In this document: positions 9,305 to 18,287 of the stretch, one piece after another | How positions within the stretch are numbered: the first letter of the stretch is position 1 | How the letters are laid out: each line of letters starts with the position of its first letter | DNA from: Capnocytophaga canis | Lineage (GTDB): Bacteria > Bacteroidota > Bacteroidia > Flavobacteriales > Flavobacteriaceae | Direction of reading: 5' to 3' | Length of the DNA stretch: 59,977 nt | Assembly: GCF_000827555.1 (NCBI RefSeq) | Contig: NZ_CDOI01000002.1 | Coordinates: 1-59,977 of the forward strand | The notes under the pieces: generated by a model | The model's input: the letters and a program-made list of their open reading frames with translations, nothing else | Databases searched by the model: none | Told to the model about the DNA's origin: nothing | Translations under genes and position numbers: made by a program

Positions 9305-9336
9305 CAAATGTACACAAATTAAAACGAATATTCAAA
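9305..9336 (-). promoter_or_regulatory. Promoter of the wecA-like/mutS operon
   Basis: On the minus strand: -33 TTTG (9336-9333), 20-bp spacer, -7 TACATTTG (9312-9305). It fits the Bacteroidota sigma pattern TAnnTTTG. It decides the start of the downstream gene, since a start at 9307 would fall inside the -7 box. Confidence 0.72.
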
Positions 9337-9631
9337 TTTTTTATATATACTTAAGAAAGCTCACAAACTGTCTTTCTGAAAATTAAGTGTAAAAAACTGA
9401 AAATAAGTGTGTTGTGTCATTTGTGTATATGTAATAAGTATTACAGTTTGTCTGAATTTGAAGAACATTCTCTTTTGTAGAATAATACATCGGAAAGCTT
9501 GATTTTTTGCATAATAAAGCAATTCCAAAAAGTCTATTTTTAGTAATATACATTCAAAATCAAAGTTTTAAAAACTTTAATTCCACTTCAAATAAACTTT
9601 TTGCATAACCTTTCGTTTTTTTGATACGCCT
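9337..9631. other. Intergenic stretch, nothing recognised
   Basis: About 295 AT-rich bases between the wecA-like promoter and the 3' end of the phosphatase gene. No ORF of useful length, RNA gene or convincing hairpin was seen. Confidence 0.5.
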
Positions 9632-10825
9632 TTAAAGTTGTTGCTTATTTCCTGTAGCATCTACTTTGTATGCAACTCCTTTTTCAATTAGCAATCCTTG
9701 CGTTTTAGGGCTGTATTTTTCCTTTCCATGTTTTACATCTATGTGGATAACCTTGCCTTCGTAATCGGTAGAAACGGCTTCTACTATGGAATGTCCTACG
9801 ACTATCTTCTGCACTTGATAGGCTTCGAGTAATTGTTCTAATTCTTCTGAAGTAGCTTTGCTATAGTATTTGTAGTCGGTTACCAGACCGCGATACCAAA
9901 AAGGACCTTTTCGTCCAAGCAAGAAATTGGCTACACTATCATTTTCAGGCTTGTTATGTAGGTCTTTATCCCAATTTTCACGAGTGATTTCGTTCATATC
10001 TCCCAGTGTGAGACGCAATGGAATGATTTCGGGACTGAGTCCCGCGTGTACGAAAAGATAGTTTCCTATTTTCACAGAAATATTCTTGCTACGCAACCAT
10101 TTACCAATTTCAGATTTTTTGGAATATAAAATTTTATAGCTTTCTTTGGTGGACTTATTAGGAGCTATCAGTTGTGCCAATTTGATGTACTTGTGGTCGG
10201 CATATTTATATTTTCCTTGAAAATTCATAATCTCGTGATTTCCCAAAACAAAATGGACTTTTCCACCCTGTTTTTTAGCCTCTTGTTCAAGTTTGTAAAT
10301 AAGCCATAGGGTAGGAGTCACATGTTCGCCTCTATCCACAAAATCTCCGTTTAGCACTAAGTGACCTTTACCGAAAGTCCAACTAAAACTTTGGTTGATA
10401 ATTCCGTTTTTTTCAAGAAATCCGCAAAAAGCGTCAAAATTTCCTTCAATATCTGAAATTGCAATCAGTTTTTCAGGCATTGGATAGGCTACAGAATCTT
10501 TTTCGAGCTGTTTATTTAGTGAAAAATAAAAAGTACTTTTATCTTTGTTAGGCACTTGCACTCGTAAGCTATCTTTTATTTCGATAGATTTTACAAGGAT
10601 GTTATTTTCATCTACATAGTACAAGGTGTCATTGATGATATAAGGCCCGTCGATGCCATTTAACTCAAACGGTTTCTTTTCATTGATTTGAAACCGCATA
10701 TTCTCGCGATCCCATCCGAAAATAATTTCTTCATCGTTTATGTACTTCATATCGAAAAAGAATATTTGAATCAGAAAATAGATAGGAGATAAAATCAATA
10801 ATGCAAGGATAATTTTTTTGTTCAT
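9632..10825 (-). CDS. Membrane-anchored calcineurin-like metallophosphatase
   Basis: 397 residues. One N-terminal hydrophobic segment (about 5-24) anchors or exports the protein. All metallophosphoesterase blocks are present: SDIEGNFDAF (in place of the usual GDxHG), NGDFVDRGEH, VLGNHEIMN, FVHAGLSPE and VVGHSIVEAV. The order and the wide gap before HAG resemble Shewanella-like bacterial Ser/Thr/Tyr phosphatases. The first block reads D-I-E-G where Asp-x-His is usual, so one metal-ligand His appears to be Glu. Substrate unknown. The gene begins 41 bp after the M23 peptidase gene and is probably co-transcribed with it. Confidence 0.83.
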   Translation of the reverse strand: MNKKIILALLILSPIYFLIQIFFFDMKYINDEEIIFGWDRENMRFQINEKKPFELNGIDGPYIINDTLYYVDENNILVKSIEIKDSLRVQVPNKDKSTFYFSLNKQLEKDSVAYPMPEKLIAISDIEGNFDAFCGFLEKNGIINQSFSWTFGKGHLVLNGDFVDRGEHVTPTLWLIYKLEQEAKKQGGKVHFVLGNHEIMNFQGKYKYADHKYIKLAQLIAPNKSTKESYKILYSKKSEIGKWLRSKNISVKIGNYLFVHAGLSPEIIPLRLTLGDMNEITRENWDKDLHNKPENDSVANFLLGRKGPFWYRGLVTDYKYYSKATSEELEQLLEAYQVQKIVVGHSIVEAVSTDYEGKVIHIDVKHGKEKYSPKTQGLLIEKGVAYKVDATGNKQQL

Positions 10826-10866
10826 GAGATTTGATGTTTAAAATGACTCAAACTGTTGATATTGTT

Positions 10867-11745
10867 CTATTTGAACTCGATATAGTTTCTCGGATTTGCT
10901 GGGTAACCATTGCTCCAAAGTTCAAAATGCAGATGCGTACCTGTCGAAAATTCACCAGTGTTGCCAATGGTTGCAATCACTTCACCTGTTCGCACTTGGT
11001 CGCCTTGTTGCTTCACTAAGGTGGCGTTATGTTTATAAACCGAAACCAAATTCTGTTTATGCTCAATGATGATGACATTACCCGTAGCAACAGTCCATTC
11101 AGCAAAGATAACTGTCCCGTCAGCGACTGATTTGACTGCTGTACCCTCAGGGGCTGCGATATCAATACCAAAATGACGCTCTTGTGGTTTAAATTCGTTC
11201 GATATCACTCCTTTAGAAATTGGAGGAAAAAGTAGAATTTCTTTGTTTTGATATAAGGCCTTTTCGAAAACATTGTAACGATCTTCTTCAGCCACTTCTT
11301 GTCGCAATAACGAATCTTGTCGGCTTGGGCTCAAATCAATCGTTTTAGGGTCAATTTTATTGGATTCATAAATAGAATCTTTATTGATTTGGGTATATAG
11401 AATATCGCCTGTAAGTACTTTTTTTATAGAGTTTAGGTACAAATCGTTCTTTCGCATTTGGTTTTCCAACGAATCAATTTTAAACGCTAAATTAATGGTT
11501 TCTTGTTTGTTATTAACTTCTGAAAAACCTAAAATATATTGACGTAAGGGAGTATAGATGATAAATAGAGTCGTTGCAATGATTAAAAACAGTGAGAAAA
11601 GCGTCCCTACCACAAAGATATTCATACGACTTAGCCGTAGCGAAGCCTTTTCTTCATAGGTTTCCTCATCCATAAATACCAACCGGTATTTACTTAGCAA
11701 CTTACGTCTGATGTATTCTTTTTTATTTTTCTTTTGGGAGCTCAT
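10867..11745 (-). CDS. M23-family (LytM) peptidoglycan endopeptidase
   Basis: 292 residues. A basic cytoplasmic N-terminus (MSSQKKNKKEYIRRK) is followed by a transmembrane helix near 43-66, a periplasmic linker with coiled-coil character (about 75-110), and a C-terminal M23 domain. Zn ligands are visible in HFGIDIA (His-x3-Asp) and HLHFELW (HxH). Such proteins cut peptide cross-links in peptidoglycan or activate amidases; the membrane-tethered form suggests envelope growth or division. It ends NPRNYIEFK, a common end for this group. Same strand as the phosphatase gene 41 bp downstream. Confidence 0.9.
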   Translation of the reverse strand: MSSQKKNKKEYIRRKLLSKYRLVFMDEETYEEKASLRLSRMNIFVVGTLFSLFLIIATTLFIIYTPLRQYILGFSEVNNKQETINLAFKIDSLENQMRKNDLYLNSIKKVLTGDILYTQINKDSIYESNKIDPKTIDLSPSRQDSLLRQEVAEEDRYNVFEKALYQNKEILLFPPISKGVISNEFKPQERHFGIDIAAPEGTAVKSVADGTVIFAEWTVATGNVIIIEHKQNLVSVYKHNATLVKQQGDQVRTGEVIATIGNTGEFSTGTHLHFELWSNGYPANPRNYIEFK

Positions 11746-11832
11746 CGTTCTACGTTTTATTCATTGGCATAAACAACCATATCGGACAGTATTCTGCTGC
11801 CCGAAATCCTTTACTATCTGATGTTCTTTTGT

Positions 11833-12072
11833 TTAAAGAATATTTACAACGCTCTCTATTTGAGGAACATATTTCTTTACGGTCATCTCAACACCGCTTT
11901 TTAGCGTCATTTGATTTACGCTACACCCCAAACAGTTACCTTCCAGTCTTACTTTAACGATTCTGTCATCTTCAATGTCTACTAAAGTGATGTCACCACC
12001 ATCGCTTTGCAAAAACGGACGAATTTCGTCCAATGCCCTTAAAACGTTTTCTCTTACTTGTTCTGTTGTCAT
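11833..12072 (-). CDS. NifU-like C-terminal domain Fe-S scaffold protein
   Basis: A 79-residue single-domain protein starting MTTEQVRENV; the two Fe-S ligands are Cys47 and Cys50 in GNCLGCSVNQ. The frame is open to an upstream ATG at 12099, but the start at 12072 matches the family N-terminus. NifU/Nfu domains carry or deliver [4Fe-4S] clusters. The upstream gene is Mrp/ApbC, another Fe-S carrier, with a 116-bp gap between them, so the two probably act in the same maturation route. Confidence 0.9.
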   Translation of the reverse strand: MTTEQVRENVLRALDEIRPFLQSDGGDITLVDIEDDRIVKVRLEGNCLGCSVNQMTLKSGVEMTVKKYVPQIESVVNIL

Positions 12073-12188
12073 TTTTTTTGATATTTCTGAGTGAATCATA
12101 TTGCCTTACTGTTATGTTTTTATTTTCAATTTTATATAGTTTGCCAGAATTTAAGATCAAACTATAAACTCCCACTTTTTGTCCTTAA

Positions 12189-13310
12189 TTATTTACTGCA
12201 TCCTGCCATAGTCGTGATTTTAATGGCTTCGGAAGGAGGTAAACTTCTATTGCGTTCTACAACACTTTGCACTACATTTTGTGATAATTGTTTGAATGAC
12301 AATGCTAAAGGAGTATTTTCTTGTAATGCTGCTGGTCGTCCTACATCGCCTGCCTCACGGATGCTCTGCACCAAAGGTATTTCACCTAAGAATGGAACAT
12401 TTAAATCTTCGGCCAGATTTTTAGCTCCTTCTCTTCCGAAGATGTAATATTTGTTATTAGGTAATTCTTCAGGAGTGAAATACGCCATATTTTCTACAAT
12501 TCCTAATACAGGAACGTTTATTGTGTCTTGTTGGAACATTGCTACACCTTTACGAGCGTCGGCAAGAGCAATTTTTTGTGGAGTACTTACTACTACCGCT
12601 CCGGTTACTGGCATAGCCTGCATGATGCTCAAATGAATATCACCCGTTCCAGGAGGTAAATCTAATAGTAAGAAGTCCAATTCGCCCCAATCTGCATCAA
12701 AAATCATCTGATTGAGAGCTTTGGCCGCCATTGGACCTCGCCAAATCACAGCTTGATTTGGATTGGTAAAAAAACCAATAGAAAGCATCTTAACTCCATA
12801 ATTTTCAATAGGTTTCATTTTTGATTGTCCTTCTACGGTTAATGATTTTGGCTTTTCATCGACCACATCGAACATAATCGGCATTGAAGGTCCATAGATA
12901 TCAGCGTCCAACAGTCCTACGCTAAATCCCATTTTTGCTAAAGAAACCGCTAAATTGGCTGTTATAGTTGATTTTCCAACACCGCCTTTGCCTGATGCCA
13001 CGGCAATAATATTTTTTATTCCAGGAATAGGTTTTCCTTTAATTTCTGGTTTCTCAGGAGCAATGACTTTTACATTTACGAACACCTTAGCTTTTTCGTA
13101 CACCTCAGTGTGAATAGCTTTCATGATTTCGACTTCCGTGCGTTTTTTTGCTTGTAAACTCGGATTGTTTATCACCACGTCTACTACAACCTCGTCACCG
13201 AAAATTACAATATTTTGAACCGCACCACTATCGACCATATTTTTACCTTCACCTGGGGTGGTAATTTTCGTCAGTGCTGATATTACATCTTTTTTTTCTA
13301 TTTTTATCAT
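12189..13310 (-). CDS. mrp: Mrp/ApbC (NBP35-like) Fe-S carrier P-loop ATPase
   Basis: 373 residues. An N-terminal MIP18/DUF59 domain (about 4-82) is fused to a P-loop ATPase with the deviant Walker A GKGGVGKST (107-115), LLDADIYGPSMP, and DLPPGTGDIHLS. These proteins bind and transfer Fe-S clusters in the cytoplasm. The CxxC that binds the bridging cluster in E. coli Mrp (just after ENM) is missing: here the sequence after VENM is AYFTPEELPNNKYYIFG. The only cysteine near the end is in MAGCSK. The neighbouring NifU-like gene supports an Fe-S role. A -7 box (TATATTTG, 13427-13434) lies about 115 bp upstream. Confidence 0.92.
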   Translation of the reverse strand: MIKIEKKDVISALTKITTPGEGKNMVDSGAVQNIVIFGDEVVVDVVINNPSLQAKKRTEVEIMKAIHTEVYEKAKVFVNVKVIAPEKPEIKGKPIPGIKNIIAVASGKGGVGKSTITANLAVSLAKMGFSVGLLDADIYGPSMPIMFDVVDEKPKSLTVEGQSKMKPIENYGVKMLSIGFFTNPNQAVIWRGPMAAKALNQMIFDADWGELDFLLLDLPPGTGDIHLSIMQAMPVTGAVVVSTPQKIALADARKGVAMFQQDTINVPVLGIVENMAYFTPEELPNNKYYIFGREGAKNLAEDLNVPFLGEIPLVQSIREAGDVGRPAALQENTPLALSFKQLSQNVVQSVVERNRSLPPSEAIKITTMAGCSK

Positions 13311-13426
13311 ATCTCTATGCTATATTTACGATTGTGTTTTAATAATTTGAAATACTTTTTTGAGCTTGTATCTTATGTATTGAAAGATACTTGAATATTT
13401 TTTTTGAAAAACATTCATTCAATCTG

Positions 13427-13434
13427 CAAATATA
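13427..13434 (-). promoter_or_regulatory. Candidate -7 box for mrp
   Basis: TATATTTG on the minus strand matches TAnnTTTG. No clear -33 TTTG at the right distance, so the call is tentative. The rest of 13311-13646 (336 bp) shows no other feature apart from the divergent -7 box at 13620. Confidence 0.4.
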
Positions 13435-13619
13435 CAATTTTTAGGATTTAAATACTAATTTTATTTTTGCTACATTCAACCCCCAAACGCAATTTTTATG
13501 CCATGAATTCATGCAATAAAAGTCTTCATCTATGTACTGATATACTGTTGACTGTCAAGAGAATTAAATCTAAAGCACTATAAATTGAATTAAATTTACA
13601 GATATATCCAAAAAAATAA

Positions 13620-13627
13620 TACCTTTG
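13620..13627 (+). promoter_or_regulatory. Candidate -7 box for the UbiA-family gene
   Basis: TACCTTTG 19 bp before the ATG at 13647. A weak TTTA 21 bp upstream stands in the -33 position. Confidence 0.55.
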
Positions 13628-13646
13628 TAAATCAGAAAAGAAACTG

Positions 13647-14552
13647 ATGTCACGCCAAAAATTCAGACATACCATTTTAAAGATGCTCGGATTATTCTCT
13701 TCCGTAAGGGGCTACAACATCTTGATGGTTTGTATAGCTCAGTACTTGGCAGCGATTTTTATTTTGTCGCAACGTGATTCTGTTCGTGAGGTGGTATTTG
13801 ATATAAATCTGCTTATACTCGTTGCTGCGGGAGCGTTGGCTATTGCTGGTGGATACATTATTAATGGATTCTATGATAAAGAGAAAGATTTGATTAACAG
13901 CCCTTTAAAATCGATGGTTGATCGGTTAGTTGGACAAAATACAAAATTGACGCTTTATTTTCTGTTGAATTTTATTTCCGTAATCGTCGCGAGTTACGTG
14001 TCATTTCGAGCAGTAATGTTTTTTTCTGGGTATATCTTTTTAATGTGGTTTTATTCTCATCGGATTAAGAAAATCGTATTTTGGGGAAACCTGACTTCAG
14101 CAATATTAGCTATTATTCCTTTTTTCGCTGTTTTTGTATACTATAAAAACGTACATACAGTTATTTTTATTCACGCTCTGTTACTTTTTCTTCTGATACT
14201 TATCAAAGAACTTATTAAGGATTTAGAGAATTTAAAAGGTGATTTGGTGCATAATTACCAAACGATTCCTGTCAAATATGGTGAAAATAAGAGTAAAATT
14301 GTAATTTCATTGGTAGTTTGCGTGTGTTTTTCACCCATTTACGTACTACTACACCACTTTGATATTGGATGCATGTACATTTATATTATTTTTGTGGCCA
14401 TCTCTTTGCTTTTTTTCACCATAGCACTATGGAAAAGTAATAAAAATCGTACTTATGTATTACTTCACAATTTACTCCGTGTGATTTTAACAATTGGTAT
14501 TTTTAGTATTATGCTCGTGGATATGGATAAATTGACACGTATTCTGTTTTAA
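13647..14552 (+). CDS. UbiA-family prenyltransferase
   Basis: 301 residues, about eight or nine transmembrane segments. The two Asp-rich prenyl-diphosphate/Mg motifs of the UbiA superfamily are visible: NGFYDKEKDLINSP (near 87-101) and KDLENLKGD (near 192-200). The overall form matches the flavobacterial proteins named geranylgeranylglycerol-phosphate geranylgeranyltransferase, but the true acceptor cannot be told from sequence and no quinone or isoprenoid genes are adjacent. A -7 promoter box lies 19 bp upstream. Convergent with the GNAT gene, 6 bp away. Confidence 0.85.
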   Translation: MSRQKFRHTILKMLGLFSSVRGYNILMVCIAQYLAAIFILSQRDSVREVVFDINLLILVAAGALAIAGGYIINGFYDKEKDLINSPLKSMVDRLVGQNTKLTLYFLLNFISVIVASYVSFRAVMFFSGYIFLMWFYSHRIKKIVFWGNLTSAILAIIPFFAVFVYYKNVHTVIFIHALLLFLLILIKELIKDLENLKGDLVHNYQTIPVKYGENKSKIVISLVVCVCFSPIYVLLHHFDIGCMYIYIIFVAISLLFFTIALWKSNKNRTYVLLHNLLRVILTIGIFSIMLVDMDKLTRILF

Positions 14553-14558
14553 TGTACT

Positions 14559-15077
14559 TCAGCGTAGCACCTTTTCAAATGCTTTTCGGGCAGAACCTCG
14601 GAAATAGACTTCTCCACAATATACATACCCCAACGTTTGAATAGAACGAAGCATCGGAATATTGTCGAAATTAGTGTCAATACGAAGGCTAAACGTGTTA
14701 TTATCAACGCTTAATTCAGCTGCTTTTTGTAACATCCTTTTGCTCAAACCTTTACCTTTTCCTTTAGCGCTCACTGCCATGCGATGTACCACAGCATATG
14801 ACTGTTCACTGACCCATTTGCCATCAATAGATTCATATGCAGGTTCAGCACCCAATATAAAAGCAAAATACCCTACTATTTCTGACTGAAATTCAACTAC
14901 GTATCCATATTTATTTTGAATATCAGCAAATATGGTAGCTTCGTTTGGGTAACCGTCTTGCCATTGAGAGCTACCTTCTTGTTTCCGAATTTCTTTAGCA
15001 AAAAGAATAATTTCCCATATGGCTGAAAAATCATCAGTCGTAGCTATACGGAAATGATAATCCGAGAAAGTATTCAT
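14559..15077 (-). CDS. GNAT-family N-acetyltransferase
   Basis: 172 residues. The acetyl-CoA binding motif A appears as VHRMAVSAKGKGKGLSKRML near 91-110, with the preceding strand-loop (GYFAFILGAE) and the C-terminal strand (LGYVYCGEVYF) as in GNAT folds. The acceptor is unknown. It starts 11 bp after the stop of the MsrA-MsrB gene on the same strand, so the two likely form an operon. Confidence 0.87.
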   Translation of the reverse strand: MNTFSDYHFRIATTDDFSAIWEIILFAKEIRKQEGSSQWQDGYPNEATIFADIQNKYGYVVEFQSEIVGYFAFILGAEPAYESIDGKWVSEQSYAVVHRMAVSAKGKGKGLSKRMLQKAAELSVDNNTFSLRIDTNFDNIPMLRSIQTLGYVYCGEVYFRGSARKAFEKVLR

Positions 15078-15088
15078 AACATAAAGGA

Positions 15089-16057
15089 TTACTCCATAAA
15101 TAGAAATAAATAAATACCATAACCTTCTTTTTCCATATCCTCTTTTGGAATAAAACGTAAGGACGCACTGTTAATGGAGTAACGCAATCCTCCTTTATGC
15201 AGAGGACCATCATTAAAAAGGTGTCCTAAATGGCTATTCCCTGTTTTACTCCGCACCTCAACACGGGTTTTTCCTCCTGATTTATGAGGTTTTTCTATGA
15301 TGAGGCTATCGTCAATGGGACGCGTAAAACTCGGCCAACCAGAACCTGAATCATATTTGTCTGAAGATAGAAATAAGGGTTCTCCTGTGGTAATATCCAC
15401 ATAAATTCCCTTACGATTTTCATTCCAATAAAGGTTATCAAAGGGTTGCTCGGTAGCTTTCTTTTGGGTTACCGCATACTGCAAAGGTGTTAATTTTTTC
15501 TTTAAAAAGGATTGGCTTTCTCTTTTATATCTGGGTTTTTTCGGATTCGCCTTGCTGGCGTAAGCAAATAAATGAGGCTCAATATGACAATAGCCATTAG
15601 GATTTCTTATCAGATAGTCTCGATGCCAGTCTTCAGCAGGATAAAATACTTCAAGAGGTTTTCTTTCTACAACGATTGGACGAAAATACATTCGTTCGAT
15701 TTTATTGAAAAAAGCGTCTGTAACAGCCTTATCTTTAGCGTTAGTGTAGTAGACTCCTGTACGATAACGAGTGCCTACGTCGTTACCTTGTTTGTTGAGA
15801 CTGGTTGGATCAATCGTTTCAAAAAACAATTTAATTAGCAATTCCAGACGAACTTCTTTTGGATCATAGATAACCTTTACCGCTTCAGCATACCCTGTGG
15901 TGTCTGTGTTAACCTCTTCATAAATAGGCTTATTCGTATGCCCATTCACATAGCCCGGTTCGGTGGTGATGACCCCCCGAACTTGCTTAAAGAAGTGATC
16001 TGTTCCCCAAAAGCATCCTCCTGCAAAATAAATTTCTTTCATTGTTTCTGATTTCAT
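15089..16057 (-). CDS. msrAB: MsrA-MsrB fusion, MsrB half lacking its catalytic Cys
   Basis: 322 residues. The MsrA domain (about 6-160) has the catalytic Cys15 in GGCFWGTDH and is complete through EDWHRDY. The MsrB domain (about 185-318) has the family landmarks [18 protein letters not shown] and [12 protein letters not shown], but position 294, which is Cys (or Sec) in active MsrB (RYC-x-NSA), is Ser, codon TCC at 15176-15178. The whole MsrB half has no cysteine; the only cysteines in the protein are 15 and 157. MsrA reduces Met-S-sulfoxide; the MsrB half, normally for the R form, is predicted inactive. Translation may begin at Met6 (16042), which better matches the family. A good promoter lies at 16134-16164. 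Confidence 0.93.
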   Translation of the reverse strand: MKSETMKEIYFAGGCFWGTDHFFKQVRGVITTEPGYVNGHTNKPIYEEVNTDTTGYAEAVKVIYDPKEVRLELLIKLFFETIDPTSLNKQGNDVGTRYRTGVYYTNAKDKAVTDAFFNKIERMYFRPIVVERKPLEVFYPAEDWHRDYLIRNPNGYCHIEPHLFAYASKANPKKPRYKRESQSFLKKKLTPLQYAVTQKKATEQPFDNLYWNENRKGIYVDITTGEPLFLSSDKYDSGSGWPSFTRPIDDSLIIEKPHKSGGKTRVEVRSKTGNSHLGHLFNDGPLHKGGLRYSINSASLRFIPKEDMEKEGYGIYLFLFME

Positions 16058-16133
16058 AAAGACCCTTTTTTACTTATTTTCGTTCAAAGAGTTGATTAAC
16101 CATCAGTTTTTGAACTTTTTACCAAGAATCGCA

Positions 16134-16164
16134 CAAATATAAAAAAACATATTATCTCCGCAAA
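16134..16164 (-). promoter_or_regulatory. Promoter of msrAB
   Basis: Minus strand: -33 TTTG (16164-16161), 19-bp spacer, -7 TATATTTG (16141-16134). Transcription would start about 70 bp before the coding region. Confidence 0.68.
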
Positions 16165-16206
16165 AAAAACTTTTGCTAAGCCAATGTATCTCTATCCTAC
16201 TTATTT

Positions 16207-17976
16207 TTAAATAATTCCCATTTTTTTCATCAAAAAGGTAGCATTTTTGTTTTGGCAAACACCTTCTTTGAGTTTGTAATCAAAATGTAACTCATTGTTA
16301 ATTATTTCTACTTCAAAGCATTGATTTTTAAGATGATGTGGGTACTCTGATTCTAATTTACACACTTCCAAATCATGTGTAGCGATGATGCCTATAGCAT
16401 TCAATTCAACCATTTTCTCAATAATTTTCACTGTACCTGATTGCTTATCCTCGGAATTTGTTCCACGCAAAAGTTCGTCTAAAAGTACAAAACATGGTTC
16501 TTGTTGAAGAGTTTCCATAATCTGCTTCAATCGATCTATTTCTGCAAAAAAGTAAGATTTCCCATCGTTAAGCGAATCTGACAAACGCATGGAGATGAGT
16601 ATTTTCATCGGATGTACATTTGCTTTTTTAGCACAAACGGGTAGTCCCATAGAGGTTAAAAGTACATTCACTCCCAGCGTTCGCAGAAAGGTACTCTTTC
16701 CGGACATGTTTGAGCCTGTTAGTATCACAAATCGGTTTTCTTTGAATGAAATAGAATTAGTTACGCGTTGATTTTCAGCAATTAAAGGATGTCCTATATC
16801 CACAAAACTTACTTCAAAATGGGCGTTCAGTTCAGGGAAAACAAACTCTGGATGGTTGTATTTAAAGTTTGCTAAACTGCACAAAGCCTCCATTTCGCTA
16901 ATCACATCCAACCAAGTAGCAACGTGTTCCGCGTTAATTTTCTTCCACAAAATCAGCTTGTTATATTGATGTAGATGATAAAGAGTAAATCCATTTAGTA
17001 CCCAAGAAAAGATATTCAGCACATTATCCATATTGTCTAGCAAACGAGCTAACGAACGAGTCAACTCACTTGCCCTTTGGTTGTTTTGGATTAACTGTTG
17101 TTGTAACTCACAAATTTGTTTTGATTTAAAACTTTCTTTTTCAATAAGTTCTATATTCTTCCTTACGGAATACAAGGTGTCGTAGATCCCTTCAAATCCC
17201 TGCTTATTTTTAAGTATATGCCGTAACTCCCATCCAAAAACCATCAAATTGATAACAAATAAGGTATTTGCCCACATCTTCATATCGGCATAATCGAAAA
17301 TATACCCTAAAATGATAAAACTTAATAATAATAAAGGAGATAGATAGATAAAAACTCGCAAAGGGAATGAAAAAAGGACTTCTTTTCGTTCTTTCCAAGT
17401 GCTAATTTTCTCAGCTGTATGTTGATTATCGGGTGCTTGAGAAGCAACAGCCATAAAATCTTGTCTCCATTCCAATTTTTCGGATAATTCTGCAATGGTG
17501 GCTTGTTTTTCAGGAATGTACTTATTATCGGTACGCAAGAAATGTGCTGCCAGTTGTTTTTTTCCCGAAAAAGTTACCGCTCTGTTGATATAATGAAACA
17601 ATGATTTCTCACCAAAAATGTCTAAATCATATGCATATGGATGTTCTTTATCCTGAAAATCAAAGCCATTATCGTAAAAATAGACTCCTTTTTCGAGAAA
17701 ATCGATTTCCTTTTGATTGATGTCTATTTTTGATTTCTCTATTTTGCGGAGATACGATATTTTTTTATGTTTTACGACTAAAAATAGAAAAAATATCACG
17801 AAAAAAAATATTCCAACAAGGTATAAAAGCGAAAAATTTGTAAAAGATAAATATCCTAAAAACAGAATACTAATTGCTACACATAGCCGTACAGCTCCAA
17901 TAATATTATAGATTTTTGTATACTTTTGATGTAGATCTTTAGCCTTTTCTAATTGTTTTTTGTATGCAGGAATCAT
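16207..17976 (-). CDS. Membrane-anchored MutS-like ATPase
   Basis: 589 residues. The N-terminus carries two transmembrane helices (about 28-48 and 51-69) and a further pair is predicted near 208-255, followed by lever-like helices and a C-terminal MutS-type ATPase: Walker A LTGSNMSGKSTFLR near 417-430, Walker B/signature VLLDELLRGTNSEDK, and IATHDLEV. The mismatch-binding N-terminal domains (I-III) and the FxE motif are absent. It belongs to the group usually annotated as MutS-family protein in Bacteroidota. Because it is membrane-bound and lacks mismatch sensing, classical repair is unlikely; the role is unknown. A -7 box TATCTTTG lies at 18050-18057. Confidence 0.88.
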   Translation of the reverse strand: MIPAYKKQLEKAKDLHQKYTKIYNIIGAVRLCVAISILFLGYLSFTNFSLLYLVGIFFFVIFFLFLVVKHKKISYLRKIEKSKIDINQKEIDFLEKGVYFYDNGFDFQDKEHPYAYDLDIFGEKSLFHYINRAVTFSGKKQLAAHFLRTDNKYIPEKQATIAELSEKLEWRQDFMAVASQAPDNQHTAEKISTWKERKEVLFSFPLRVFIYLSPLLLLSFIILGYIFDYADMKMWANTLFVINLMVFGWELRHILKNKQGFEGIYDTLYSVRKNIELIEKESFKSKQICELQQQLIQNNQRASELTRSLARLLDNMDNVLNIFSWVLNGFTLYHLHQYNKLILWKKINAEHVATWLDVISEMEALCSLANFKYNHPEFVFPELNAHFEVSFVDIGHPLIAENQRVTNSISFKENRFVILTGSNMSGKSTFLRTLGVNVLLTSMGLPVCAKKANVHPMKILISMRLSDSLNDGKSYFFAEIDRLKQIMETLQQEPCFVLLDELLRGTNSEDKQSGTVKIIEKMVELNAIGIIATHDLEVCKLESEYPHHLKNQCFEVEIINNELHFDYKLKEGVCQNKNATFLMKKMGII

Positions 17977-18049
17977 TTCTTTTGATTATAATTTGCGTGA
18001 ATTTCTATAATAAATTGAAGCCAAACATTTGGACTCCACAAATCTTAGG

Positions 18050-18057
18050 CAAAGATA
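18050..18057 (-). promoter_or_regulatory. Candidate -7 box for the MutS-like gene
   Basis: TATCTTTG on the minus strand, 74 bp before the start at 17976. No good -33 box. An 11-bp AT-rich inverted repeat (18061-18071/18076-18086) lies just upstream of it. The rest of the 311-bp divergent gap holds only the promoter at 18240. Confidence 0.45.
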
Positions 18058-18239
18058 CAAGAAAATAAGAATTATTTCTTATTTTCAATATCATAAATGG
18101 GTATCAATACGGGTCATAATTCCCTAAAAAGAAGCAAAAGAGTAATTCTTGGTAAGTACGTATAAGTTTAAATTTTACTTTATAAAAAGTGAATTTTAGG
18201 ATTCGATTTACCATCTAAAAAATCCTCTGAAAACATTTC

Positions 18240-18267
18240 TTGATTCCAGAAATAATTCGTACTTTTG
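18240..18267 (+). promoter_or_regulatory. Promoter of the threonine dehydrogenase gene
   Basis: TTG (18240-18242), 17-bp spacer, TACTTTTG (18260-18267), 20 bp before the ATG. Confidence 0.65.
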
Positions 18268-18287
18268 TTCGACAAAATTTTTAAAAA

